Assembly: GCA_028289365.1 (NCBI GenBank)
Contig: JANQQM010000041.1
Coordinates: forward strand, 1 to 59,790
Origin: Salaquimonas sp.
Lineage (GTDB): Bacteria > Pseudomonadota > Alphaproteobacteria > Rhizobiales > Rhizobiaceae
Length of the DNA stretch: 59,790 nt
Reading direction: 5' to 3'
This document shows, one piece after another, positions 26,936 through 34,252 of the stretch. Position 1 is the first letter of the stretch; each line of letters opens with the position of its first letter. A program made the position numbers and the translations under genes. The notes beneath the pieces are model-generated. The model had not been told where the DNA came from, ran no database searches, and saw only the letters and a list, made by a program, of their open reading frames with translations.

Positions 26936-27220
26936 ATGTCTTTCCTGAAAAAACTGTTCGGCGGCGGCGACGGTTCTGGTGCCGGTGCCAAGCCGGTCGA
27001 AGAACTAGAGCACGAAGGCTATCGCGTCACCACGACACCAATTCCCGAAGGCGGTCAATATCGCCTTTCAGCCGTAATCACCAAGGAAGTGGACGGGGAG
27101 ATTCTGGAACATCAGCTGATCCGGGCGGATCTGTTCACAAACACCCAGGACGCTTCGCAGGCAGCAATCAGAAAAGCCAAACAGGTGATCGCCGAACAGG
27201 GCGACAAGATGTTCGGATAG
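26936..27220 (+). CDS. HlyU-family protein
   Basis: This 94-residue protein starts MSFLKKLFGGG and contains EELEHEGYRVTTTPIPEGGQYRLSA in pieces, then HQLIRADLFTNTQDASQAAI, as in the HlyU transcriptional-activator family of small winged-helix proteins. In Vibrio HlyU relieves H-NS silencing of a toxin gene; the many alphaproteobacterial members are of unknown role. No haemolysin or RTX gene is nearby. It sits 184 bases after rpoD and 38 bases before the YjbQ-family gene, probably as a two-gene unit. Confidence 0.85.
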   Translation: MSFLKKLFGGGDGSGAGAKPVEELEHEGYRVTTTPIPEGGQYRLSAVITKEVDGEILEHQLIRADLFTNTQDASQAAIRKAKQVIAEQGDKMFG

Positions 27221-27258
27221 ATCGCAAACGCGATCCGCCGCCAAGAAAATTTTGCACG

Positions 27259-27678
27259 ATGCAAACCAGTTTCACAATCCGGACTTCCGGACCCGGCATT
27301 TATGATTTCACCGACCAGGTGCTCCATTTTGTCTCCAACAGCGCAATCGAGACCGGACTACTTACCCTGTTTGTCAGGCATACCTCCTGTTCGCTCCTGA
27401 TCCAGGAAAATGCCGACCCCGATGTCAAACGCGATCTGGACTCGTTTTTCGCGAGACTGGTACCGCGGGCCGACGATCCCACTATGAGCTATCTCCTGCA
27501 CCGCCAGGAAGGCAATGACGACATGCCGGCCCATATCAAGGCAGCGCTTACACAGACGTCACTCTCCATTCCGGTAGCAAGAGCACGGCCACTCCTGGGG
27601 ACCTGGCAGGGTATCTACCTGTATGAACATCGCGATCAACCTCACACGCGTGAGGTCGTTACCCATCTCAGCCCTTAG
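27259..27678 (+). CDS. YjbQ-family protein (UPF0047)
   Basis: This 139-residue protein carries the full family signature: VRHTSCSLLIQENADPDV, DDMPAHIKAALTQTSLSIPV and GTWQGIYLYEHRD. The open frame continues upstream through the HlyU-family gene in another phase, but ATG 27259 gives the normal family length. Some YjbQ homologues show weak thiamine-phosphate-synthase activity; the physiological role is unsettled. It converges on homospermidine synthase. Confidence 0.9.
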   Translation: MQTSFTIRTSGPGIYDFTDQVLHFVSNSAIETGLLTLFVRHTSCSLLIQENADPDVKRDLDSFFARLVPRADDPTMSYLLHRQEGNDDMPAHIKAALTQTSLSIPVARARPLLGTWQGIYLYEHRDQPHTREVVTHLSP

Positions 27679-27719
27679 ACGTTGAAACCGCTAAACGGTT
27701 AGTTCGTTAACACGGGTCT

Positions 27720-29174
27720 TCACCTGACCAACACGTTCTTGAACTGCCAGGGGTCTTCGAGATCAAGGTCCTCTGGGAACAGGGCCAATCTGTCGGTCAG
27801 CGGCGTCCAGTCCGTATAGTATCCTTTCACCGGCCCAAGATACGGCAACTGCACCTCAAGGCAGCGCCGGAAATCCATCTCATCTGTGTCCACAATTCCG
27901 GCTTTAGGATTTTCCAGCGCCCATACCATGCCGGCCAATACCGCTGCAGAGACCTGCAGACCGGTTGCATTTTGATAGGGTGCTATTTCGCGTGTTTCCT
28001 CAATCGACAGCTGCGATCCGTACCAATAGGCATTCTTCTCGTGCCCGTATAGGAGCACACCCAGTTCATCAATTCCATCCATGATCTCGTCTTCATCGAG
28101 AATGTGATGCACCGGTTGCGCATTGCCGCCATTGCCGAACATCTCATGCAGCGACAAGACGGCGTCATTGGCAGGGTGGTAGGCATAGTGACAAGTTGGA
28201 CGATATTCCACTTCACCGCCCTCGCCTCTCAGTGTGAAAAAATCCGATATCGAGACCGACTCATTATGGGTCACCAGGAATCCATATTGTGCTCCCGGCG
28301 TCGGACACCAGGTACGAACGCGGGTATTGCCGCCAGGCTGCGACAGGTAAATGGCGGATTTGCAACCCTCTTCCTGATCGTGAGCATTTTCCGGTCTCCA
28401 TTTTTCATGGGTTCCCCAACCCAGTTCTGCCGGCTGCAGTCCCTCGGAGATAAATCCTTCCACCGACCAGGTGTTCCAGAACGTATCGAGCGGCTTGGGC
28501 TCCTTTGCACGTTGCGTGTCACGCTCAGCAATATGGACACCTTTGACCCCAAGGTCTCTCATCAATCTCGCCCAGCCCTGCTGATCTTCCGGGCCAGGTT
28601 CAGAGAAGTCAAAATCAAGATCGCGGGCGAGATCGACCAGCGCTTGCTTCACGAACCAAGAAACCATTCCGGGATTGGCCCCGCAGCAGGAGACCGCAGT
28701 CGTTCCACCTGGTTTATTCTTTTGCTCAATCCGGATCGGTTCGCGCAGCGCATAATTGGTGCGGGTCGCCAGGCTGGCCTCCTCGTCAAAGTAAAACCCC
28801 GGCCAGGGTTCGGCAACCGTATCGATATACAACACGTTCAGCTCACGACACATGCGCAGGATTTCAAGCGAGGAAGTATCCACCGACAGGTTTACGCAAA
28901 ACCCCTGGCCCTCGCCCTCGGTCAGAAGCGGTTCCAGAACTTCAGAGTAGTTTTCAGGCGTTATCTCGACTTCTACAACATCCACATTGTGATTGGCGAG
29001 AATCTCCCTGCCCTTTTCATCAAGCGCCGGTTCGACCACCACCAGTCTCGACTTGTCATAGTCGAAATGCCGTTCAATCAAGGGCAGCGTTCCGCGCCCG
29101 ATCGAGCCAAATCCTATCATGACTATCGGTCCGGTGATCTTGTGGTAGACCGGATATTCGCCGTTCTGGGCCAT
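27720..29174 (-). CDS. hss: Homospermidine synthase
   Basis: This 484-residue NAD-dependent enzyme condenses two putrescines, or putrescine with spermidine, to sym-homospermidine, the major long polyamine of many alphaproteobacteria. A Rossmann fold opens the protein (GPIVMIGFGSIGRGTLPLI, about residues 14-32). Family segments include AEPWPGFYFDEEA, CCGANPGMVSWFVKQALVDL, GWGTHEKWRPENAHDQEEG in pieces, and the C-terminal DWTPLTDR. Length is normal. It lies 98 bases downstream of the decarboxylase that supplies putrescine, with a small hairpin between them. Confidence 0.95.
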   Translation of the reverse strand: MAQNGEYPVYHKITGPIVMIGFGSIGRGTLPLIERHFDYDKSRLVVVEPALDEKGREILANHNVDVVEVEITPENYSEVLEPLLTEGEGQGFCVNLSVDTSSLEILRMCRELNVLYIDTVAEPWPGFYFDEEASLATRTNYALREPIRIEQKNKPGGTTAVSCCGANPGMVSWFVKQALVDLARDLDFDFSEPGPEDQQGWARLMRDLGVKGVHIAERDTQRAKEPKPLDTFWNTWSVEGFISEGLQPAELGWGTHEKWRPENAHDQEEGCKSAIYLSQPGGNTRVRTWCPTPGAQYGFLVTHNESVSISDFFTLRGEGGEVEYRPTCHYAYHPANDAVLSLHEMFGNGGNAQPVHHILDEDEIMDGIDELGVLLYGHEKNAYWYGSQLSIEETREIAPYQNATGLQVSAAVLAGMVWALENPKAGIVDTDEMDFRRCLEVQLPYLGPVKGYYTDWTPLTDRLALFPEDLDLEDPWQFKNVLVR

Positions 29175-29226
29175 ATTACCTCTATAGATTTTCGATCGGA
29201 AGCGATCAGGAAGTTACACTGGAAGG

Positions 29227-29251
29227 GGCCGGCATCGGATCAAAACCGGCC
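29227..29251 (-). other. Intercistronic hairpin between the decarboxylase and hss
   Basis: GGCCGG (29227-29232) and CCGGCC (29246-29251) are perfect inverted repeats around 13 bases. There is no T-tract on the minus strand, so it may be a processing or stabilising element and not a full terminator. Confidence 0.3.
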
Positions 29252-29272
29252 ACCCAAAATTATCGCAGAAGG

Positions 29273-30406
29273 CTAAATTACATAGGTCTCGAGCGGAGGG
29301 AAACCATTAAAGCCATGCGAGGAATAAGTCGTCGTATAGGCTCCGGTGCATTCGATCAAAACCTCATCCCCTACCGTTATGGAAATGGGAAGTTCCATCG
29401 GTGTCTTTTCATAAAGGACATCGGCTGAATCGCAGGTTGGCCCCGCAATGATGAACGGTTCCGTTGCCTCACCATCCCTGGCGGTTCTTATGGGATAACG
29501 AATGGCTTCATCCATAGTCTCGGCGAGACCACCAAACTTGCCGATGTCCAGATAGACCCAGCGAAGATCATCGTCTTCGGATTTGCGCGACACCAGAACG
29601 ACTTCCGCGCGGATGGTGCCGGCATTGCCAACCATGCCACGACCAGGCTCTATGATTGTTTCAGGAATGCGATTACCAAAATTCTTCAGAAGCGCGTTGC
29701 GTATCGCCGCCCCATAAGCATCTGCATCCGGCACATTGCGCAAATAACGCGCAGGAAATCCGCCGCCCAGATTCACCATTCCCAATTCGACACCCCGTTC
29801 GCGCATCTCCCGGAATATTGCAGCTGCAGATGCCAGCGCACCATCCCAAGCCTCCGGATTGGTCTGCTGCGAACCGACATGAAAAGAGATACCCCAGGGA
29901 ACCAATCCGCTATCCCTGGCGTATTCAAGCACGGAAATTGCCATGTCTTCATCGCAGCCAAATTTCCGCGAGAGCGGCCATTCGGCCCCCTCGCCGTTTG
30001 AAAGGATACGGCAGAAAATTCGTGACCCGGGCGCTGCCCGACTGACCTTTGCGACTTCCTCGATTGCGTCTACGGCAAACAGGCGGACACCAAGCTGGTA
30101 GGCACGGGCTATATCGCGTTCCTTTTTGATGGTGTTGCCATAGGAAATTCTTGCCGCATCCACCCCAATCGCCAGAACCATTTCCACTTCCTGGACGGAA
30201 GCGCAGTCAAACGATGCTCCAAGTTCGGCAAGTGCATTGAGTACTTCGGGCGCAGGATTGGCCTTTACCGCATAATAGATCTGGCTATCAGGCAGGGATC
30301 GGCGATAAGTCACGAAATTATCGCGCACAACTTCAAGATCCACGACGTGGCAGGGGCCTTCGTGGCATCGTTGCGAAAGGAACGCACGGATTCGGTCGGT
30401 TGTCAT
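29273..30406 (-). CDS. Ornithine decarboxylase, PLP fold III (Orn/DAP/Lys family)
   Basis: This 377-residue enzyme has the alanine-racemase-like barrel plus beta domain. The PLP lysine lies in YYAVKANP (about residue 47). Other family motifs are SFDCASVQEVE, SFHVGSQQ, MVNLGGGFPARY and the phosphate-binding EPGRGMVG. The cross-subunit Cys is in GPTCDSADVLYE. These features match eukaryotic-type ornithine or lysine/ornithine decarboxylases, not carboxynorspermidine decarboxylase. It makes putrescine for the next gene, hss. About 430 bases upstream is a structured leader with an Arg-rich upstream ORF. Some ornithine/lysine dual activity is possible. Confidence 0.9.
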   Translation of the reverse strand: MTTDRIRAFLSQRCHEGPCHVVDLEVVRDNFVTYRRSLPDSQIYYAVKANPAPEVLNALAELGASFDCASVQEVEMVLAIGVDAARISYGNTIKKERDIARAYQLGVRLFAVDAIEEVAKVSRAAPGSRIFCRILSNGEGAEWPLSRKFGCDEDMAISVLEYARDSGLVPWGISFHVGSQQTNPEAWDGALASAAAIFREMRERGVELGMVNLGGGFPARYLRNVPDADAYGAAIRNALLKNFGNRIPETIIEPGRGMVGNAGTIRAEVVLVSRKSEDDDLRWVYLDIGKFGGLAETMDEAIRYPIRTARDGEATEPFIIAGPTCDSADVLYEKTPMELPISITVGDEVLIECTGAYTTTYSSHGFNGFPPLETYVI

Positions 30407-30874
30407 GTCGGCTCTCCAGAAATATCAACCTAACATATCGAAGCCTCCAGCGACACAACCCAAATGCCGTTATGGACCTCGGCAAAGGTTTGCGTAGCGA
30501 CGGACGCGACATTTCCCGAAAGCGCAAGCACGCTATTCGGAGCTTTAGTTGCCAATTTCTGGGATTTCTAGACTCACAGACTCAGCAACAACGTGTACCT
30601 CTTGCCCCCCGACATTGGACCGTCGGGCGAGACATAGAGCCCTCACCGTCGTTGCTTCAAGGCGCCCGGCAGGACATACAACCTTCCTGCCACAATTCCG
30701 GTCTTGGAAACCGCCGAAATTGTTCGTACCAACAGACTGAACCGTCACCTGTTCCTGGCGAAACTTGCCCTGCTTCGATGTTTCGAGCAGGACCGACGTC
30801 TGGACTGCGAGCGCCCACAGGCACGTGCGACCTTGGGCATGCGCCGGAAATAATGATTTGTGCAAATGATGCAA
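30407..30874 (-). promoter_or_regulatory. Long structured leader of the decarboxylase gene, possibly speF-type
   Basis: Between the decarboxylase start and about 30874 the sequence holds several strong stems. They are CCCGAC/GTCGGG (30608-30627), a mutually exclusive GGGC/GCCC (30625-30642), GGCAGGA/TCCTGCC (30668-30691), CTGCT-CGA/TCGAGCAG (30770-30790) and GCCCA/TGGGC enclosing GCACGTGC (30813-30838). Family knowledge: a long conserved speF RNA motif precedes ornithine decarboxylase genes in alphaproteobacteria. Matching this leader to that motif is an inference from position and structure. Open frames on the plus strand here are judged spurious. Confidence 0.45.
30745..30840 (-). CDS. Arg-rich upstream ORF in the decarboxylase leader (31 codons)
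   Basis: ATG 30840-30838 opens a 31-residue frame ending at TGA 30747-30745. Nine residues are Arg and two are Lys, with three consecutive Arg codons in the middle. No clear ribosome-binding site precedes it. Family knowledge: gammaproteobacterial speF is controlled by an Arg-rich leader peptide whose translation senses arginine and ornithine. A comparable role is possible, but a chance frame in a GC-rich leader cannot be excluded. Confidence 0.25.
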   Translation of the reverse strand: MPKVARACGRSQSRRRSCSKHRSRASFARNR

Positions 30875-31307
30875 GCTTTTTTTTGCTTATGACGTATTTT
30901 TCGCAAAACAATACTGCACTTGCAGAAGTGTCACGAAACTTTCGCTTGTGTTTAATTAGATTTATGGGAAAAATACATGTGTTCGGCATACTACGAATTC
31001 GAATGAAGGACCGCATAAAGGTCTGCCGTCAATCAAGCCTCGATGGGAATGCGGATTGGCCAAGGACTAACAAAAGAGCGCACCGGAAGTGCTGATATCT
31101 TTTCCGGGCATTGCCAGAACATAGATGTTCTCTATGAAAATCCCTGTTTTGGCGATGCGGTAACAGGCTCTTTTCCTCGATTTTCGAAACATGCCTTTAC
31201 CGGGTTAGGTCCTGCGGTGGTCTTCCCGGAAGTGTGGGGGCAATTGGTTGCTGCTAGCAGCAAAACGAACGGGTTCGCCTTCATGGGAACCAAACAAGGA
31301 AAAGACT
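30875..31307. other. Divergent promoter region and cold-shock gene leader
   Basis: No protein gene is supported here. The left part is AT-rich and should hold the decarboxylase promoter (minus strand). The right 200 bases precede the cold-shock gene and probably include its promoter and a long 5' untranslated region, usual for this family. Confidence 0.4.
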
Positions 31308-31520
31308 ATGAGTCAGACTGGCATTGTAAAATTCTTCAACAACGACAAAGGCTTCGGTTTCATCAAACCTGATGATGGCGGCGCGGACATTTTTGTCCAC
31401 ATATCTGCTGTACAGGCTTCTGGCCTGAATGGATTGACTGAAAACCAGAAAGTTGTCTTTGAAACAGAACCCGACAATCGCGGCAAAGGCCCCAAGGCTG
31501 TAAATCTGCAGCTGGCCTGA
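31308..31520 (+). CDS. Cold-shock domain protein (CspA family)
   Basis: This 70-residue protein is a single OB-fold cold-shock domain that binds single-stranded RNA and DNA as a chaperone. RNP1 (KGFGFIKPD) and RNP2 (DIFVHISAV) are intact, and it starts [18 protein letters not shown] 31308 follows AAGGA; an in-frame ATG 60 bases upstream is not used because it would add a non-family extension. It is monocistronic, ending at the terminator 31593-31617. Confidence 0.95.
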   Translation: MSQTGIVKFFNNDKGFGFIKPDDGGADIFVHISAVQASGLNGLTENQKVVFETEPDNRGKGPKAVNLQLA

Positions 31521-31592
31521 CATCCCTACCAACACGCAGCACAAATGTTCCTCCTAAGATTTGTCTGCGCGGATTGGGAATTTGGAACATTC

Positions 31593-31617
31593 AAGGGGCG
31601 GATTTCGCCCCTTTTTT
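31593..31617 (+). terminator. Rho-independent terminator of the cold-shock gene
   Basis: AAGGGGCG (31593-31600) and CGCCCCTT (31606-31613) form an eight-base stem around GATTT, with the T-tract TTTTTT at 31612-31617. It lies 73 bases after the stop codon. Confidence 0.85.
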
Positions 31618-31644
31618 CATGGCCAGCCAGGTTGGGATTTAAAA

Positions 31645-31674
31645 TTAACGTAACGTCAACTTGAAGTGTAATAT
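31645..31674 (+). promoter_or_regulatory. Candidate sigma-70 promoter for the 31684 RNA
   Basis: TTAACG (31645-31650) and TAATAT (31669-31674) are separated by 18 bases. The expected start point falls at about 31681-31684, exactly where the 12-bp closing stem of the candidate RNA begins. Confidence 0.4.
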
Positions 31675-31683
31675 TGTAATTAA

Positions 31684-31793
31684 GTGAGAGATCGGCGTCA
31701 TCCCATATCCCGGACGCTGGCATTGACCCCATTTTCTATGCCGGTGCACTTCCTGGCGCAGAGACGCATCTTGGAAGCGTACCGATCTCTCAC
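31684..31793 (+). ncRNA. Candidate structured small RNA, about 110 nt
   Basis: GTGAGAGATCGG (31684-31695) and CCGATCTCTCAC (31782-31793) are perfect 12-base inverted repeats 86 bases apart. Between them three further stems can be drawn: CGTC/GACG (31696-31715), CTGGCAT/ATGCCGG with one G-U pair (31717-31744), and CTTCC/GGAAG enclosing GCG/CGC (31750-31777). Together they give a closed four-way junction. A promoter-like pair lies directly upstream and the cold-shock terminator isolates it from the gene before. It lacks the 4.5S RNA apical motif and matches no RNA I recognise. A mobile palindromic element, or a 3' structure of the converging hydrolase gene, is the alternative. Confidence 0.4.
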
Positions 31794-31820
31794 ACCGAAC
31801 CTCCCCAATCCAGCGCAAAC

Positions 31821-32477
31821 CTATCTCAGGAATGGGTTATTCAGCCGCTCATGCCCGAACGTGCTTCCCGGCCCATGGCCGCAAACAAATGAGATATCAT
31901 CGCCCAGGGGGAGCAGTTTCTCCTTTATGGAGCGGATCAGTGCCTCGTGATTTCCACCCGGCAGATCTGTTCTCCCGATCGAACCATTGAACAGGACATC
32001 TCCAACATGGGCAAAACGGGCATTCTTGTCCACAAACACGACATGCCCAGGCGCATGCCCCGGACAATGATAAACATCAAACTCATGCCCACCGATCGTG
32101 ATGACATCCCCCTCCTCCAGCCACTTGTCAGGATAGGCATTGCGGAAGCCGCCGGAAACGCCAAACATCTGAGCCTGCTGTTCAATTCCCTCCAACAGCT
32201 CCTTGTCGTCGAGATGCGGTCCATGAATCGGCACCTTTAACCGCGACTTCAATTCCTCCGCCCCGCCGGCGTGATCTATATGGCCATGCGTCAGGAAGAT
32301 CGTTTCAACATCGACGCCAATTTTCTCGATCGCTGCCATTATATTGTCAACGTCACCACCCGGATCGATCACCGCGCCTTTCATGGTGTCCGAGTCCCAG
32401 ATCAACGTGCAGTTCTGCTCAAACGGTGTGACGGGAATGATACCTGCCTTCAAGCCCCCGGGCTCGGATGAATTCAT
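31821..32477 (-). CDS. Metallo-beta-lactamase-fold hydrolase, glyoxalase II-like
   Basis: This 218-residue protein starts at ATG 32477-32475 behind AGGAG; an in-frame ATG 54 bases upstream has no ribosome-binding site. The metal site is complete: LTHGHIDHAGG (HxHxDH), CPGHAPGHVVF (His), HVGDVLFNGSIGRTDL (bridging Asp) and VCGHGPGSTFGHER (His). The length is short for a glutathione-thioester glyoxalase II, since the C-terminal helical domain is missing, and fits the YcbL-like subfamily. Such enzymes hydrolyse thioesters; the substrate is not defined by sequence. Confidence 0.9.
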   Translation of the reverse strand: MNSSEPGGLKAGIIPVTPFEQNCTLIWDSDTMKGAVIDPGGDVDNIMAAIEKIGVDVETIFLTHGHIDHAGGAEELKSRLKVPIHGPHLDDKELLEGIEQQAQMFGVSGGFRNAYPDKWLEEGDVITIGGHEFDVYHCPGHAPGHVVFVDKNARFAHVGDVLFNGSIGRTDLPGGNHEALIRSIKEKLLPLGDDISFVCGHGPGSTFGHERLNNPFLR

Positions 32478-32533
32478 GACTGCGCTCCTTTCAGCAGCAA
32501 TTTCCCGCCAGCAAATAACTTGGCATTGCAATT

Positions 32534-32562
32534 AAAAAGCAGGCTGGAAGTTTCCAGCCTGC
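32534..32562 (-). terminator. Rho-independent terminator of ilvE
   Basis: GCAGGCTGGA (32539-32548) and TCCAGCCTGC (32553-32562) form a perfect ten-base stem with a four-base loop. On the minus strand it is followed by TTTTT (32538-32534). It lies 77 bases beyond the ilvE stop and upstream of the hydrolase gene. Confidence 0.85.
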
Positions 32563-32638
32563 AATAGCATTCGGGATCAGCAACCCATTCAATGGCAAAC
32601 TACTCTGTACCGGAATACCTTCACGACTGATGGCGACT

Positions 32639-33532
32639 TCAGGCGGCCTTTTCCGCCGGATCACCGCGGACTTCGCGGTCATAATCTGCCATCAGATTTT
32701 CGCAAATTTCACTCGGCACGAAACTGTGTCCCTGAATTTCGGAAACCGGTGTCACCTCCGCGGCTGTGCCGGTAAGGAAGCATTCCTCGAATTCCGGCAT
32801 TTCTTCCGGCATAATCGGGCGCTCAATAACCTCATAACCGCGACGGCGGGCAAGATCGATCACCGTACGCCGGGTAATGCCATCGAGGAAACAATCCGGC
32901 TCTGGGGTATGAATGACCCCAGCCTTCGTGAAAAATACATTGGCCCCGGTTGCCTCTGCAATTCTGCCACGCCAGTCGAGCATCATGGCATCGGCAAATC
33001 CTTCGGCTTCGGCCGCATGTTTGGATAAGGTGCAGATCATGTAGAGGCCCACTGCCTTGGCGTGGCAAGGCGCGGTCCTGGGGTCGGGCCGACGCCAATC
33101 CGACATGCCAAGACGAATTCCCTTCAAGCGCTCTTCAGGCTTAAAATAGCTCGGCCATTCCCAGGCGGCGATCGCAACATTAATGCGGTTCGACTGCGCG
33201 GAGACGCCCATCATCTCACTCCCACGCCATGCGATTGGACGCACATAGCCATCGGTCAGGGCCTGCTTTTCGATTTCATCCATGCTTGCCTGATTGATCT
33301 CCTCGCGGGTATACGGAATTTCAAATCCGAGCATATTTGCGGAATCAAACAGGCGATCTGTATGTTCTTCAAGTTTGAAGATCTTGCCGCCATAAGCACG
33401 CTCGCCCTCAAATACGGCGCTGGCATAGTGCAACCCATGGGTAAGAACATGCACTTTTGCGTCTTCCCACGGCACAAATTCACCGTTGAACCAGATATGT
33501 CCGCCTAGTTGGTCGTAGGGTACGCCAGCCAT
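32639..33532 (-). CDS. ilvE: Branched-chain amino acid aminotransferase
   Basis: This 297-residue PLP fold IV enzyme transaminates Leu, Ile and Val with 2-oxoglutarate. Motifs include HVLTHGLHYASAVFEGERAY, split over about residues 29-48, FKLEEHTDRLFDSA, KAVGLYMICTLSKHAA (PLP lysine region) and the signature EATGANVFFTK with DGITRRTVIDLA. The start follows AGGAGG. It is divergent from the marR gene across a 168-base region with nested dyads, and ends at a strong terminator, so it is monocistronic. Confidence 0.94.
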   Translation of the reverse strand: MAGVPYDQLGGHIWFNGEFVPWEDAKVHVLTHGLHYASAVFEGERAYGGKIFKLEEHTDRLFDSANMLGFEIPYTREEINQASMDEIEKQALTDGYVRPIAWRGSEMMGVSAQSNRINVAIAAWEWPSYFKPEERLKGIRLGMSDWRRPDPRTAPCHAKAVGLYMICTLSKHAAEAEGFADAMMLDWRGRIAEATGANVFFTKAGVIHTPEPDCFLDGITRRTVIDLARRRGYEVIERPIMPEEMPEFEECFLTGTAAEVTPVSEIQGHSFVPSEICENLMADYDREVRGDPAEKAA

Positions 33533-33610
33533 ATAATCCTCCTATCGGCGACAATGTCGCCATATTCAGCCTGGTCGGCCGAAAAATTCGCAATTAAAAA
33601 AGCCTAGGCT

Positions 33611-33659
33611 TGCCACAATTTTATGTCAATAGTGCTGACATAAACACCACATTGTGGCA
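33611..33659. promoter_or_regulatory. Nested perfect dyads between ilvE and marR, candidate MarR operator
   Basis: The inner dyad TTTATGTCA (33620-33628) and TGACATAAA (33636-33644) has nine-base perfect arms around seven bases. The outer dyad TGCCACAAT (33611-33619) and ATTGTGGCA (33651-33659) also has nine-base perfect arms and encloses the inner one, with centres three bases apart. The site is 42 bases before the marR start and 79 bases before ilvE. Autoregulation by the adjacent MarR protein is the simplest reading; it is an inference. Confidence 0.55.
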
Positions 33660-33700
33660 TTGTTGTTTCCAATCTATCAGAATTGGCCGGATCAGGAAAA

Positions 33701-34177
33701 ATGATTACCGAAACGGACGAAATTGTACTCGATCCATTATCTGCAAACGAAGTACCGCAAATTACCAATATAGAACTGCTGTTTTTTGCCTATAGGGACT
33801 TCACGGCAGATCCGGACCGTATGCTGAAACGCCTCGGATTTGGCCGGGCACACCACCGGGCACTATATTTCGTGAATCGAAATCCCGGCATGACCGTTGC
33901 CGATCTGATATCAATTCTGGACATTACCAAGCAAAGCCTGTCGCGCGTACTCCGCCAATTGATTGAATCTGGCTATATCCGGCAGATCGAGGGTGATGCT
34001 GACCGCCGCCAGCGTCTGCTCTACCCGACGCATGCCGGGCGTAAATTGATCCTTGAACTGTCAGCGCCACAGTCCCGCCGAATAGATAAGGCAATGAAAA
34101 AGCTTGGTTTAAATGACAAAACGGTCATTTCCCGATTTATGAAGGAAATGATAAACCAGCCAGCCGAAACGATATAG
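33701..34177 (+). CDS. MarR-family transcriptional regulator (PetP-like)
   Basis: This 158-residue protein has the MarR winged-helix fold. The recognition region is MTVADLISILDITKQSLSRVLRQL (in pieces), and the wing is QIEGDADRRQRLLYPTHAG, with the family DRR signature. ATG 33701 follows AGGA and is preferred over ATG 33683. It precedes an OmpR-type regulator and a histidine kinase in the same direction. In Rhodobacter capsulatus a MarR-type petP gene lies with the response-regulator gene petR; this set looks equivalent, as judged by order. Confidence 0.9.
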   Translation: MITETDEIVLDPLSANEVPQITNIELLFFAYRDFTADPDRMLKRLGFGRAHHRALYFVNRNPGMTVADLISILDITKQSLSRVLRQLIESGYIRQIEGDADRRQRLLYPTHAGRKLILELSAPQSRRIDKAMKKLGLNDKTVISRFMKEMINQPAETI

Positions 34178-34252
34178 AAGATTAAGCATAAAGCTTGAAA
34201 ATATTGTTGTCCCGGCCCCAGCTGAGTATGCTGCCCAAGGGAGCGTAGTAAG

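Noticed and set aside
26851-27678. A 275-codon frame that would fuse an N-terminal extension to the YjbQ-family protein
   Set aside because: The first 136 codons overlap the HlyU-family gene in another phase and are Arg/Cys-rich nonsense; ATG 27259 gives the normal family length.
30545-30874. Minus-strand open frame of 109 codons in the decarboxylase leader
   Set aside because: No ribosome-binding site or motif; the region is better explained as structured RNA.
30400-31095. Long plus-strand open frame of 231 codons
   Set aside because: It lies antisense to the structured decarboxylase leader, has no ribosome-binding site, low-complexity composition and no recognisable motif.
31684-31793. 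4.5S (signal recognition particle) RNA
   Set aside because: The conserved apical loop with GGAAGGAAGCAGCC-type sequence is absent.
33600-33611. AAGCCTAGGCTT palindrome before the marR operator
   Set aside because: It is short with no loop and has a T-tract only on the minus strand upstream of ilvE; not enough to call a terminator or operator.
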